From a virus, in the IMG/VR virus record IMGVR_UViG_3300017783_000233, positions 1-22,432 of that record: a stretch of 22,432 nt of DNA; one strand, written 5' to 3'. The notes beneath the pieces were generated by a model, which saw only the letters and a list, made by a program, of their open reading frames with translations, had not been told where the DNA came from and did not search any database. The stretch's first letter is position 1, and every line of letters starts with the position of its first letter. A program made the translations under genes and the position numbers. Positions 15,070 to 20,979 of this stretch are shown in pieces.

Positions 15070-15099
15070 AACAAGTCCATATCACGTTGTACATTCTTT

Positions 15100-15127
15100 A
15101 TTATACGCATCCTCGATACAAAGTCAA
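15100..15127 (-). promoter_or_regulatory. Sigma70-like promoter P6
   Basis: On the minus strand: TTGACT (15127-15122), 16 bases, TATAAT (15105-15100). This is close to the bacterial consensus and lacks the TTGATTT box of P1-P5, though CTTTGT after the -35 is shared. The -35 overlaps the TGA of the 345-aa gene. It would drive the 190-aa gene through to the oxygenase at 13102. Confidence 0.8.
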
Positions 15128-16161
15128 CCCCTATTCTTGCGTATTGGATTGGTGGACATCTTCGCCTCACTCGTCCTTTTCGGTTTCGTTCCATCGGGAT
15201 CCTCGTTGAGGTCGATGCCGTGACCAGCATCATCAACCACAGTCTTCATCACCTCATATTCCTCAATGTCGTCGTCCGAGGGCAGGTCGTCGTCGATCGT
15301 CTCTTCCCACTCCTCGTCCTCAACAACTTTATATTGTGACATGTCAACGCTGACAGTCTCGAACTTATCCTCGAGATCCACCACGTTATCTGGATTGAAC
15401 ACCCTCATCTTCTCTTGCTCTCGTTGAGTGAACCCCTGAGTCGCCGCAAGTAGCAGCACAACCGCCAGTGGATCGAACGTAACGATGAGCATTATGATTA
15501 CGAAACGGACTGCCTCGTCGAACATGTCCTCTGCCTTGTCGCCGTAGATGAGTTCGGCGATGTATTTCAGAGGACCAACTTCAACCTCGATTGCGAGTTT
15601 CTCCTGTTGAATCGGCGTGAGTTCCGTTTGGAGTTCCTCAATGCGGATGTACGCAGCATCGATGCCCTCGTTGAGTGCCTGCCTTTCTTCTGCCTGACCC
15701 TTACGAGTTGCAATCGAACCTGAACGACCTCGAATTCTGTCGTAGTCGATAAGTGTTTGAACCTGAGCATCCAGTTGCGCGAGTACCGTTTCTGAATCGC
15801 CAATGATTGATTGCTGGCGAGCAATCTTCCTTTCCAAGTTACTGATTTGAAGTTCATTGGTTCCCCCTGTCGAGATAGAATGCTCAAGGTGTGCTTTGGA
15901 TAGGAAACCGAAGATGCCGAGCGAAGTGATAATCATTAGAACAAACACTGCAGTGGTGAGATATGTCTTCATCCACCATCGTGTCTTCTTCCAGTTTTGG
16001 TGCAACCAAGCAGCAGTGACGAGTTTACCAACCTCGAGCACGCCTCCCATGATTGCAATGGGTATGATGGCACCAGCAAAGATCGCCATGAGTCCGACGA
16101 TGCTGTACCACGCCGCGACTCCTGCAATTGCGAGTGCTGTTATTAGAGTGAGATAGATCAT
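15124..16161 (-). CDS. Membrane protein with periplasmic or cytoplasmic coiled coil, 345 aa
   Basis: Three hydrophobic segments lie at about 1-20, 23-45 and 66-88. A long heptad-like coiled coil follows (about 103-205: LERKIARQQSIIGDSETVLA and further). A fourth membrane segment lies at about 218-245 (FVIIMLIVTFDPLAVVLLLA). The last 90 residues are acidic and disordered. Proteins with this layout and the FDPLAVVLLLAA segment occur in marine T4-like phages, with no known function. GGAAG precedes the ATG. The gene follows tRNA-Pro by 14 bases in the same transcript as the tmRNA. Confidence 0.82.
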   Translation of the reverse strand: MIYLTLITALAIAGVAAWYSIVGLMAIFAGAIIPIAIMGGVLEVGKLVTAAWLHQNWKKTRWWMKTYLTTAVFVLMIITSLGIFGFLSKAHLEHSISTGGTNELQISNLERKIARQQSIIGDSETVLAQLDAQVQTLIDYDRIRGRSGSIATRKGQAEERQALNEGIDAAYIRIEELQTELTPIQQEKLAIEVEVGPLKYIAELIYGDKAEDMFDEAVRFVIIMLIVTFDPLAVVLLLAATQGFTQREQEKMRVFNPDNVVDLEDKFETVSVDMSQYKVVEDEEWEETIDDDLPSDDDIEEYEVMKTVVDDAGHGIDLNEDPDGTKPKRTSEAKMSTNPIRKNRG

Positions 16162-16175
16162 AGTGTCTTCCTTGT

Positions 16176-16252
16176 TGGTCGGAGATGCTGGATTCGAACC
16201 AACGACCCTCTGCTCCCAAAGCAGATGCGCTACCAGACTGCGCCAATCTCCG
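16176..16252 (-). tRNA. tRNA-Pro (UGG anticodon), CCA encoded
   Basis: The 77-base sequence folds into a full cloverleaf. The acceptor stem is CGGAGAT with ATCTCCG (7 of 7 pairs), and the D stem is GCGC/GCGC. The anticodon stem TCTGC/GCAGA carries loop TTTGGGA (anticodon TGG), and the T stem GTTGG/CCAGC carries loop TTCGAAT. The discriminator A and CCA are encoded. It follows the tmRNA on the same strand and precedes the coiled-coil membrane gene. It would read proline codons CCN, particularly CCA. Confidence 0.95.
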
Positions 16253-16267
16253 AAATAGGTGACACAC

Positions 16268-16664
16268 TTTGATTACAAGGCAGTGCCCGCCCCGTCTGTC
16301 AGTTCGCCGTACAGACCTCGCGTGAAGAACCCACCCTTTCGGTAACAAGGCGGTGGGCGTTCCTCGTCAAGACTTATGCTGCGAGAGCAAATTCCTGATA
16401 GTAGTTGTCATCGTTTGCAACTATTGGTTTGAACCCTGTTTTTACAGTCGGCGTTCATCGACTGATTCTCCACTTGCTTTCGGTTGCCCGTCGATTCCAG
16501 AGCACCCCCATCAGATACACACTTGCCGCATTTGGTTCCGATCAGGTGATAGTTCTCACTGTCGCCTGACCTTACACTGTTACAGATACACAAGAGCATA
16601 TTTGGTGGAGGTGTGGGGATTCGAACCCCAGTCCGCACTTCCTAATACAAGTTTCAACGAATAC
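16268..16664 (-). ncRNA. ssrA: Permuted (two-piece) tmRNA, tag ANDDNYYQEFALAA
   Basis: The gene is circularly permuted. The acceptor piece comes first: a T-arm with stem TGGGG/CCCCA around TTCGAAT (16630-16614), then CACCTCC, discriminator A and CCA ending at 16603. A 93-base intervening segment follows (16602-16510). The coding piece begins at 16509 with GGGGGTGCTCTGGAATCGAC, the typical tmRNA 5' end. GGGGGTG pairs with CACCTCC over seven pairs, including the G3-U70 wobble that marks alanine acceptors. The resume codon is at 16418-16416, and the tag ORF (16418-16374) encodes ANDDNYYQEFALAA and TAA. A PK1-like hairpin CAGTCG/CGACTG precedes the tag, and further hairpins (CCCACC/GGTGGG, GTCTGT/ACAGAC) follow. 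CAAGT and GAAT near the 5' end can pair with ACTTG and ATTC in the acceptor piece (P2-like). Outer ends are approximate. Confidence 0.96.
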
Positions 16665-16939
16665 TAAACCTCATCTGCTGCTACAGCACCCATCTTCTTC
16701 AGGTCTTCATGCTCACCAGACATCTTGAACATTCGACCATCTGGTATCATTACTGTTAACTGCTTGCGCAATTCTCGCAAACCGTGCACGCCTGGATATT
16801 TAGGATGAGGGTGATACGTGAAACCAACCCGCACAACCTCTCCGTAAAATAAGTCACTGGATGGATGGGGTCTCCAGCAGATCTTCTTTCCCACTTCGTC
16901 GAGGGGTGGGGGTATCACTTTCTTCTTTGCCTTTGCCAT
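16664..16939 (-). CDS. Hypothetical basic protein, 91 aa
   Basis: No family is recognised. It starts MAKAKKKVIPPPLDEVGKK, has a Trp/His/Pro-rich middle (CWRPHPSSDLFYGEVVRVGF) and a beta-hairpin LTVMIPDGRMFKMSGE. The beginning could be a small SH3-like barrel. AAGGTGA precedes the ATG. The stop codon abuts or overlaps the 5' end of the permuted tmRNA acceptor piece, so RNA processing would trim right up to this coding region. Confidence 0.72.
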   Translation of the reverse strand: MAKAKKKVIPPPLDEVGKKICWRPHPSSDLFYGEVVRVGFTYHPHPKYPGVHGLRELRKQLTVMIPDGRMFKMSGEHEDLKKMGAVAADEV

Positions 16940-17142
16940 TACACATCACCTTCGGTTCTGACCAGGACGTCCCAGTCTTTGTTTTGAATATAGTTGCCAG
17001 TGTTGTATGAGTCGCCAGTCTTGACATAAGACTCGACCTCGCCGTAACTGACAATTGGAAACGACTGCCCGATCTTATCGGCATACCAATACTTTGGATC
17101 ACTACAACTTTCGACCAGCGCATACTCTCTTTCCTTGCTCAT
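16939..17142 (-). CDS. Hypothetical protein, 67 aa
   Basis: Starts MSKEREYALVESCSDPKYWY and contains FPIVSYGEVESYVKTGDSYN. Small, acidic, with no known domain. I start at ATG 17142, which overlaps the TGA of the 93-aa gene (ATGA) and has GGAG eight bases upstream. A longer frame to 17181 would overlap that gene more. Its stop overlaps the next ATG (16939). Confidence 0.68.
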   Translation of the reverse strand: MSKEREYALVESCSDPKYWYADKIGQSFPIVSYGEVESYVKTGDSYNTGNYIQNKDWDVLVRTEGDV

Positions 17143-17420
17143 GTAAACATCTCCAGATTCACATACGTCTTCTTCTCCCACGGATCACTCTGCTTGGGTT
17201 TCACAAACTCCATGGGGATTTCTTCCCGCAGTTCTTTGAACGAGCGGTGCTTCTTGCTGAAGAAGTGGAGTTTGGCAAACTTCATCCACTCATCAGAACC
17301 TGCCTTGCGCATGGCGACCAGACGACCGCCATGTCCACCCTCGACCAGATAGTCGTGGCAGGGTACATCATAGTCCACCTTCGAGTAGGTGGTGGTCTCG
17401 CGCAGTATTTTCATTTTCAT
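17139..17420 (-). CDS. Hypothetical protein, 93 aa
   Basis: Starts MKMKILRETTTYSKVDYDVP. The middle reads GRLVAMRKAGSDEWMKFAKL, followed by a basic helix and an acidic end. I do not recognise a family. I use ATG 17420, which has AAGGAAA nine bases upstream, rather than the longer frame to 17444. It overlaps the small 49-aa membrane protein by 53 bases in another frame. Confidence 0.68.
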   Translation of the reverse strand: MKMKILRETTTYSKVDYDVPCHDYLVEGGHGGRLVAMRKAGSDEWMKFAKLHFFSKKHRSFKELREEIPMEFVKPKQSDPWEKKTYVNLEMFT

Positions 17421-17517
17421 AATCAATTTCCTTCGGTGCTTCACTTGTCATAACTGCAATCAATAGGGCAAACACGATACCCAATCCAATTCCTTCCTGG
17501 ACGTCCTTCGTCATCAT
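17368..17517 (-). CDS. Possible small membrane protein, 49 aa
   Basis: The frame reads MMTKDVQEGIGLGIVFALLI followed by AVMTSEAPKEIDYENENTA. It has one predicted transmembrane segment (about residues 9-23) and an acidic tail. Its ATG overlaps the stop of the 100-aa gene (TAATG), and it fills the gap before the 93-aa gene. The last 53 bases overlap that gene in another frame, which lowers confidence in the tail. Confidence 0.5.
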   Translation of the reverse strand: MMTKDVQEGIGLGIVFALLIAVMTSEAPKEIDYENENTARDHHLLEGGL

Positions 17518-17819
17518 TACTTCTCCTGTATACGAAATCCAAAACCTTCGAAGGCAACGCTCAACAAGAAGTCGCCGACCTCACAAACCTTTTGGTCCTC
17601 GTATTTAATCAAAGCATCACCACATTCTATCGCCCAGAGTTGTTCTGGAGATCGTAAATAATACACTCCATCGAAAGGGTTGGACCAGACGGGATCCTCA
17701 TACGACTGATATTCGCCGCAGGTCTTGCCCTCTTTGGCGACGATGCAAACTTCCTGCCATGGTGGACCGCCATTGAGGATCAACAGCACAGCAGCAAGTT
17801 GTGCAGCAGTGAGATCCAT
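17517..17819 (-). CDS. Hypothetical protein, possibly exported, 100 aa
   Basis: The N-terminus MDLTAAQLAAVLLILNGGPP is hydrophobic, but it has acidic Asp2 and no basic residue, so a Sec signal is uncertain. Four cysteines (CIVAKEGKTC, ECGDAL, KVCEVGD) and a beta-rich body could form disulfides if it is exported. Its ATG overlaps the stop of the 77-aa gene. No family is recognised. Confidence 0.65.
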   Translation of the reverse strand: MDLTAAQLAAVLLILNGGPPWQEVCIVAKEGKTCGEYQSYEDPVWSNPFDGVYYLRSPEQLWAIECGDALIKYEDQKVCEVGDFLLSVAFEGFGFRIQEK

Positions 17820-18052
17820 TACTCCTCCTCCTCTCCTTCCGAGGGATACCGCTCACCACGGACGTTAAAATACTTGACCAACAACTCGGTCATAACCGCA
17901 ACATCACCCTCGCGGTCGTCTTCTCCAACATTCTCCGAATGCTGAAGGGCAAGTGCCGCACCCACAAGGGCATCCAACAGCATGTCCATATCTTCCAACA
18001 TGCTCACGCCCGCACGCTCACGTGGGGTCGGAAACTCAACAACATTGTCCAT
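17819..18052 (-). CDS. Hypothetical acidic protein, 77 aa
   Basis: Starts MDNVVEFPTPRERAGVSMLE and continues into a helix DMDMLLDALVGAALALQHSE. The C-terminus is very acidic and ends in Glu repeats. MDNVVxFP starts are familiar from small marine-phage proteins of unknown role. The frame is open to 18088, but ATG 18052 has GGAGAG six bases upstream; ATG 18064 is the alternative and overlaps the previous stop. Confidence 0.65.
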   Translation of the reverse strand: MDNVVEFPTPRERAGVSMLEDMDMLLDALVGAALALQHSENVGEDDREGDVAVMTELLVKYFNVRGERYPSEGEEEE

Positions 18053-18063
18053 AATACTCTCCA

Positions 18064-18390
18064 TTACAAATAGTTCGGTCCAGTCCATCGAACATCATAC
18101 TCTTCAAAGATGTTACCACGTGCCTTGTTACGGGCAGGTGCGGACCAAGACGCTGCTTTCAAGATGTCGCCTTTCTGAAACTTTGCGTCGTCTTCCTTGA
18201 CAATGAAACCCCATACAATCTTCTGGTTTCCTTGATCTTTGACGACCTTCAGATACTTGCGACCTTCGTCAATACTCAGTTTGTTAAGAAACTCCGAGTA
18301 GTCGCTGGGACTACCGTAATCACCTAGTGCACGCCACTCGGCGAAATCACGTGCGATTGTTTCAAAGAGAGTATTCATTTCAGCGTTCAT
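18064..18390 (-). CDS. Hypothetical protein, first gene after P4, 108 aa
   Basis: Starts MNAEMNTLFETIARDFAEWR. The C-terminal half, with KFQKGDILKAASWSAPARNK, then ARGNIFEEYDVRWTGPNYL, looks like a conserved basic/beta domain that I associate with marine phage proteins of unknown function. I start at ATG 18390 because GAGG lies eight bases upstream; the frame to 18408 would need TTG. It is translated from a leader almost identical to that after P3, but the proteins are not similar. Confidence 0.75.
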   Translation of the reverse strand: MNAEMNTLFETIARDFAEWRALGDYGSPSDYSEFLNKLSIDEGRKYLKVVKDQGNQKIVWGFIVKEDDAKFQKGDILKAASWSAPARNKARGNIFEEYDVRWTGPNYL

Positions 18391-18418
18391 ATTTGTAACC
18401 TCATTCAACTATGGACAT

Positions 18419-18479
18419 ATTATCCCATATCTGAGGTACAAAGACAAGTTTGAAAAAACGTAGGGAAATCAATAGGTTA
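18419..18479 (-). promoter_or_regulatory. Early promoter P4 of the conserved cassette
   Basis: On the minus strand: TTGATTT (18472-18466), 18 bases, TTGTCT (18447-18442), 17 bases, GATAAT (18424-18419). The TAA stop of the exported 18477 gene is at the upstream edge. Its transcript would contain the small genes, the tmRNA, tRNA-Pro and the coiled-coil protein. Confidence 0.88.
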
Positions 18480-19040
18480 CGTGCAAAATCCTGGCGCCAT
18501 TAGGACGTAGTTGCCCGAGGTGCCTCTGGGACAGACCTTGCGGTACTTGAGATTGCCGTTGGTGTCCTCGCACAGTGGATTACCGTATCCAGTGTACCAT
18601 GTTCCACTATAGCAGGGATCGGATTCGGGTTCCTCGTATCCACACTGATCGGAATTGATCGTGGGGCGAGTGTACGTTGCGCCGAAACCATTCGCCACAC
18701 GTTCGATCAGTGTCGTGCCAGTACACCCAGCAGATACCACCGTGCCGTTGGGGAAATACTCCTCTGGTTCCTCGGATGCCTGCACGCCGAGCAAGCATTC
18801 TTCGTCGTATCCATCCCCATTCGTGTCTTTGCATCGGAGGTCCACGTCCACTCCCAGGATTGTGACCGAGAGGTCGCCGTTGGGATATGTCGCCGTCGCC
18901 ACCACCTCGTCCAGTTCCTTCTCAGTCTCGAGAGTGAAGCACTGCCGTCCATTGTTTCCGACAAAGCAGATCTCGTACGAGAGGGCAGAACTTGCAGTGG
19001 GAATCAGCAGAAACAGAAGCAGCAGTCTATTCATCGACAT
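18477..19040 (-). CDS. Exported cysteine-rich protein with calcium-type motif, 187 aa
   Basis: Starts MSMNRLLLLFLLIPTASSAL, a signal peptide with cleavage near A-S-S-A. The mature protein has ten cysteines (for example EICFVGNNGRQC, RCKDTNGDGYDEEC, SDPCYSGT, CEDTNGN, KVCPRG). DTNGDGYDEE matches the DxNGDGxxD calcium-binding loop of thrombospondin type-3 or dockerin repeats, with a partial second copy DTNGN. It is therefore likely a disulfide-bonded, metal-binding periplasmic or surface protein. GAGG lies five bases before ATG 19040. It overlaps the oxygenase gene by 14 bases. Confidence 0.8.
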   Translation of the reverse strand: MSMNRLLLLFLLIPTASSALSYEICFVGNNGRQCFTLETEKELDEVVATATYPNGDLSVTILGVDVDLRCKDTNGDGYDEECLLGVQASEEPEEYFPNGTVVSAGCTGTTLIERVANGFGATYTRPTINSDQCGYEEPESDPCYSGTWYTGYGNPLCEDTNGNLKYRKVCPRGTSGNYVLMAPGFCT

Positions 19041-19623
19041 ACGAACCTCGATGCTCAAACCATCCAGTCAGAATGTACTTGGTCTCCTCGAGATCGGGAG
19101 AACTTCGATGCGGATGCGTGTATGCTGCTGGCCAGATCACCATGGTGCCCTCTGTTGGTTGCATTCGGATTCCCTGCACGGGAAAGTCCGTTCCTCCGTC
19201 TCGATGCACGTCGTTCAGATACAGCATCCACACAGCATATCTTCCTCGAGTGCTGTCTTGGGATCCCTGCTCCTGGTGCCACATACAGAATCCTCCGTAC
19301 GGAGATGTTTTCTGCATTTTATAGACCATGGATTGCCGCTCTGGTCTCCATCGCTCTGTCGCCGTGTGCAGTTCTTGTGGATCCCACTCGCTCTGCCGTG
19401 CAGCGAACCATCCAAAATACTCATCCGCACACTCCTTGAGTATGGAGGCGACTTGGTCTTGATGGGGGTGCAGAGAAGTGAATCTTTCCAGTTCCAGCGA
19501 AATGTCCTCTCGCTTCTGGTCGTCTCGAAAGTACAGACCGTTAATGCGCGTGTCATTCTCGATGGAGCGAGTGCCTCGTTCTTCATAGATTCGCTCCTCC
19601 TTCTCATTGAAGCACGCGATCAT
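19027..19623 (-). CDS. Prolyl-4-hydroxylase-like 2OG-Fe(II) oxygenase, 198 aa or longer
   Basis: The double-stranded beta-helix motifs are present: CMWHQEQGSQ at 113-122 (H116 and E118 as HxE), YAVWMLYLNDVHRDGGTDFP at 129-148, and TMVIWPAAYTHPHRSSP at 160-176 (distal H170 or H172). K182 is a candidate 2-oxoglutarate ligand. HxE instead of the usual HxD is worth noting. The first ATG is at 19623, but the frame upstream (to about 19680) still reads like this family's N-terminus (GDSIGIWKNRVPADTCRE). The real start may therefore be a non-ATG codon. Function: hydroxylation of an unknown target. Confidence 0.82.
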   Translation of the reverse strand: MIACFNEKEERIYEERGTRSIENDTRINGLYFRDDQKREDISLELERFTSLHPHQDQVASILKECADEYFGWFAARQSEWDPQELHTATERWRPERQSMVYKMQKTSPYGGFCMWHQEQGSQDSTRGRYAVWMLYLNDVHRDGGTDFPVQGIRMQPTEGTMVIWPAAYTHPHRSSPDLEETKYILTGWFEHRGSYVDE

Positions 19624-19679
19624 CTCTCTGCAGGTGTCCGCAGGTACTCGGTTCTTCCAGATTCCGATGCTGTCGCCAA

Positions 19680-19856
19680 TTACTTGGATGATCGCATCTC
19701 TCGTTCGAGGATTTCTTCCTGGAGAATACGAACCGCATCGCGAATCCGCGCCTCCTTCGGAGTGATGTTGTCGCTGCGATTCGTGCTCGGGATGGGACCC
19801 AACTCAACGACGAGTGTGTATAGTGCTTCGCGTGGTGACATGTGATGTTTATCCAT
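19680..19856 (-). CDS. Hypothetical helical protein, 58 aa
   Basis: Starts MDKHHMSPREALYTLVVELG and ends with a charged helix (PKEARIRDAVRILQEEILER). No family is recognised. The frame is open to 19928, but ATG 19856 just overlaps the end of the upstream 80-aa gene and gives the usual compact spacing. ATG 19841 is an alternative. The ribosome site is weak for both. Confidence 0.6.
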   Translation of the reverse strand: MDKHHMSPREALYTLVVELGPIPSTNRSDNITPKEARIRDAVRILQEEILEREMRSSK

Positions 19857-20091
19857 GGAAATAGGGGGACTTCGAGTCATATGTATCACACTTCTTCCCA
19901 GGTTTCTGGTGCTCGTGAATGATGTCACACTGTCGCTCTGACAATGCAGGATTCAGACGAAACTGTTTCCATCGGGGTTTACCCTCCGACTCCCACAGCA
20001 CCACGAGGAATGGTATCATTGCGACGAGCAGGATACCCACACATCGATCTTTACTCAGACGTCGAGAGGAGTTGAATTTATTCAACTCCAT
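19849..20091 (-). CDS. Small membrane protein with periplasmic cysteine tail, 80 aa
   Basis: A basic start (MELNKFNSSRRLSKDRCVG) is followed by one transmembrane segment (about residues 19-33, ILLVAMIPFLVVLW). A soluble tail carries two cysteines (ERQCDIIHEHQKPGKKC). The basic flank on the N side predicts the tail outside the cytoplasm. AGGAGG lies before the ATG. It overlaps the 92-aa gene by 14 bases. The small size and topology recall lysis-accessory or exclusion proteins, but nothing identifies it. Confidence 0.7.
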   Translation of the reverse strand: MELNKFNSSRRLSKDRCVGILLVAMIPFLVVLWESEGKPRWKQFRLNPALSERQCDIIHEHQKPGKKCDTYDSKSPYFHG

Positions 20092-20356
20092 ATGAGTCCA
20101 CCTCCTCTTTGGGGTTCCATTGGAACTTACCTGTTGGCAACTCCTTGGGGCGAGGGCGAATCAGAACGCAGGTGGGTTCTGGCAACTCGTCACTGCTCAC
20201 GTAGTTGCTGTTGGCGAGGAGTCGCTCAACGAACAGAAACTCTCGGAGTTCCTTCTCAAACTTCTCTGGAGTGCCGTTCAACACAGGAGTACCATCCTTG
20301 CGGACAATGATCCAGTGGTCGAGCAGGAGTGAAAGGTCATCGGGTTTCTTCGGCAT
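20078..20356 (-). CDS. Hypothetical protein, 92 aa
   Basis: Starts MPKKPDDLSLLLDHWIIVRK. Acidic/basic alternating, with a small alpha/beta pattern and LPEPTCVLIRPRPKELPTGK near the C-terminus. It is soluble and has no known domain. CGAGG precedes the ATG. Upstream lies a 191-base gene-free stretch, so this gene may be expressed from read-through of P5 or from an unseen promoter. Confidence 0.68.
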   Translation of the reverse strand: MPKKPDDLSLLLDHWIIVRKDGTPVLNGTPEKFEKELREFLFVERLLANSNYVSSDELPEPTCVLIRPRPKELPTGKFQWNPKEEVDSYGVE

Positions 20357-20395
20357 GATTTTACCTCGGGAAAAAAATTTTAGAAAACGTGGGGG

Positions 20396-20426
20396 AAACG
20401 TGTCGAGTTTCCGGAAACGTGTCGAG
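20396..20426. repeat. Direct repeats AAACGTGTCGAG around palindrome GTTTCCGGAAAC
   Basis: AAACGTGTCGAG occurs at 20396-20407 and 20415-20426, a 19-base period. A partial copy AAACGTG lies at 20385-20391. The perfect 12-base palindrome GTTTCCGGAAAC (20407-20418) lies between and overlaps both full copies. This is an arrangement typical of protein-binding sites, but no protein is identified. Confidence 0.6.
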
Positions 20427-20508
20427 CGGAGTGGAGCGGAGTCGGATAGTCTATCGGGAGACTCTAACCTGTAACCCCCAAAACGCGGGACTCCTGCTTA
20501 AATCCAAT

Positions 20509-20539
20509 GGGGGGGGGTCAGGTTTTACTCCTCCCCCCC
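20509..20539 (-). terminator. G-run/C-run hairpin, possible terminator
   Basis: Nine G (20509-20517) and seven C (20533-20539) can pair as a 7-base pure GC stem around a 15-base loop. On the minus strand it lies just after the stop of the 64-aa gene. There is no U-run after it, so intrinsic termination is uncertain. It could act as a pause or RNA-stability element. Confidence 0.4.
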
Positions 20540-20547
20540 ACTCGGAC

Positions 20548-20742
20548 TCACATGAACCCATTGTCCTCCATGTACTTGTCCAGTGCGACTGCTGCTTCGT
20601 CAGGAGACATTCCTTGGTCCAGCAGATCCTCATAGACTTTGTCCCAGTCAGTCACGTTTGATCCAGAGAATCGTACTGATCTCTCCTTGACTGCCTTGCG
20701 GATGACTTTGGTCTCACCGCCCACCTTACTCTTACGAACCAT
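20548..20742 (-). CDS. Hypothetical basic/acidic protein, 64 aa
   Basis: A basic N-terminus (MVRKSKVGGETKVIRKAVKE) is followed by an acidic helical half containing LLDQGMSPDEAAVALDKYME, which resembles a small UBA-like three-helix fold. No known family. The start is either ATG 20742 or GTG 20751; GAGG repeats upstream serve both. It overlaps the 76-aa gene. Confidence 0.65.
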   Translation of the reverse strand: MVRKSKVGGETKVIRKAVKERSVRFSGSNVTDWDKVYEDLLDQGMSPDEAAVALDKYMEDNGFM

Positions 20743-20962
20743 CTTCCTCACTTCCTCTTGTGTTGTCCTTAATGAACTTCTTCAGTCCCTCTTCTCCACC
20801 GAGACAGGTGACAGGGAGACCATATTTCTCTGATACTTTATCTATCAGTCCAGCACGATCGAGAGTCCAGTAGTCCTTGGGATGCAGAGGCAGACAGGTC
20901 GCCTTGCCAGTGTCCACCCAACGCTGCATTCTCTCTGCCAGTGGTGTCTTTGCTAATAACAT
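20732..20962 (-). CDS. Hypothetical protein, 76 aa
   Basis: Starts MLLAKTPLAERMQRWVDTGK and contains HPKDYWTLDRAGLIDKVSEK. The sequence is soluble and mostly helical; no family is recognised. ATG 20962 is chosen because GAGG lies eight bases upstream and it sits 18 bases after the stop of the 57-aa gene. The longer frame to 21088 would overlap that gene extensively. Confidence 0.7.
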   Translation of the reverse strand: MLLAKTPLAERMQRWVDTGKATCLPLHPKDYWTLDRAGLIDKVSEKYGLPVTCLGGEEGLKKFIKDNTRGSEEDGS

Positions 20963-20979
20963 ATTGCTTTCCTCTATTT

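Larger units (their letters stand above)
20357..20547. other. Gene-free spacer with GC hairpin and repeats
   Basis: This 191-base spacer has no convincing gene on either strand. It holds a G/C homopolymer inverted repeat, two exact copies of a 12-base repeat around a perfect palindrome, and a pair of GAGCGGAGT decamers. Its composition is unlike the surrounding coding DNA. It interrupts the P5 operon and may hold a terminator or protein-binding region. Confidence 0.6.

Noticed and set aside
16025-16348. Minus-strand frame of 107 codons across the tRNA and the tmRNA 3' region
   Set aside because: It runs straight through a perfect tRNA cloverleaf and tmRNA hairpins, so it is a shadow of RNA genes.
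16408-16638. Minus-strand frame of 76 codons inside the tmRNA
   Set aside because: It covers the acceptor stem, intervening segment and PK1 region of the tmRNA and has no ribosome site.
18655-19845. A 396-codon open frame on the plus strand, the longest on that strand
   Set aside because: It lies opposite the exported 187-aa gene and the oxygenase, both of which have clear motifs, ribosome sites and operon fit. Its product is Ser/Arg-rich and resembles nothing known.
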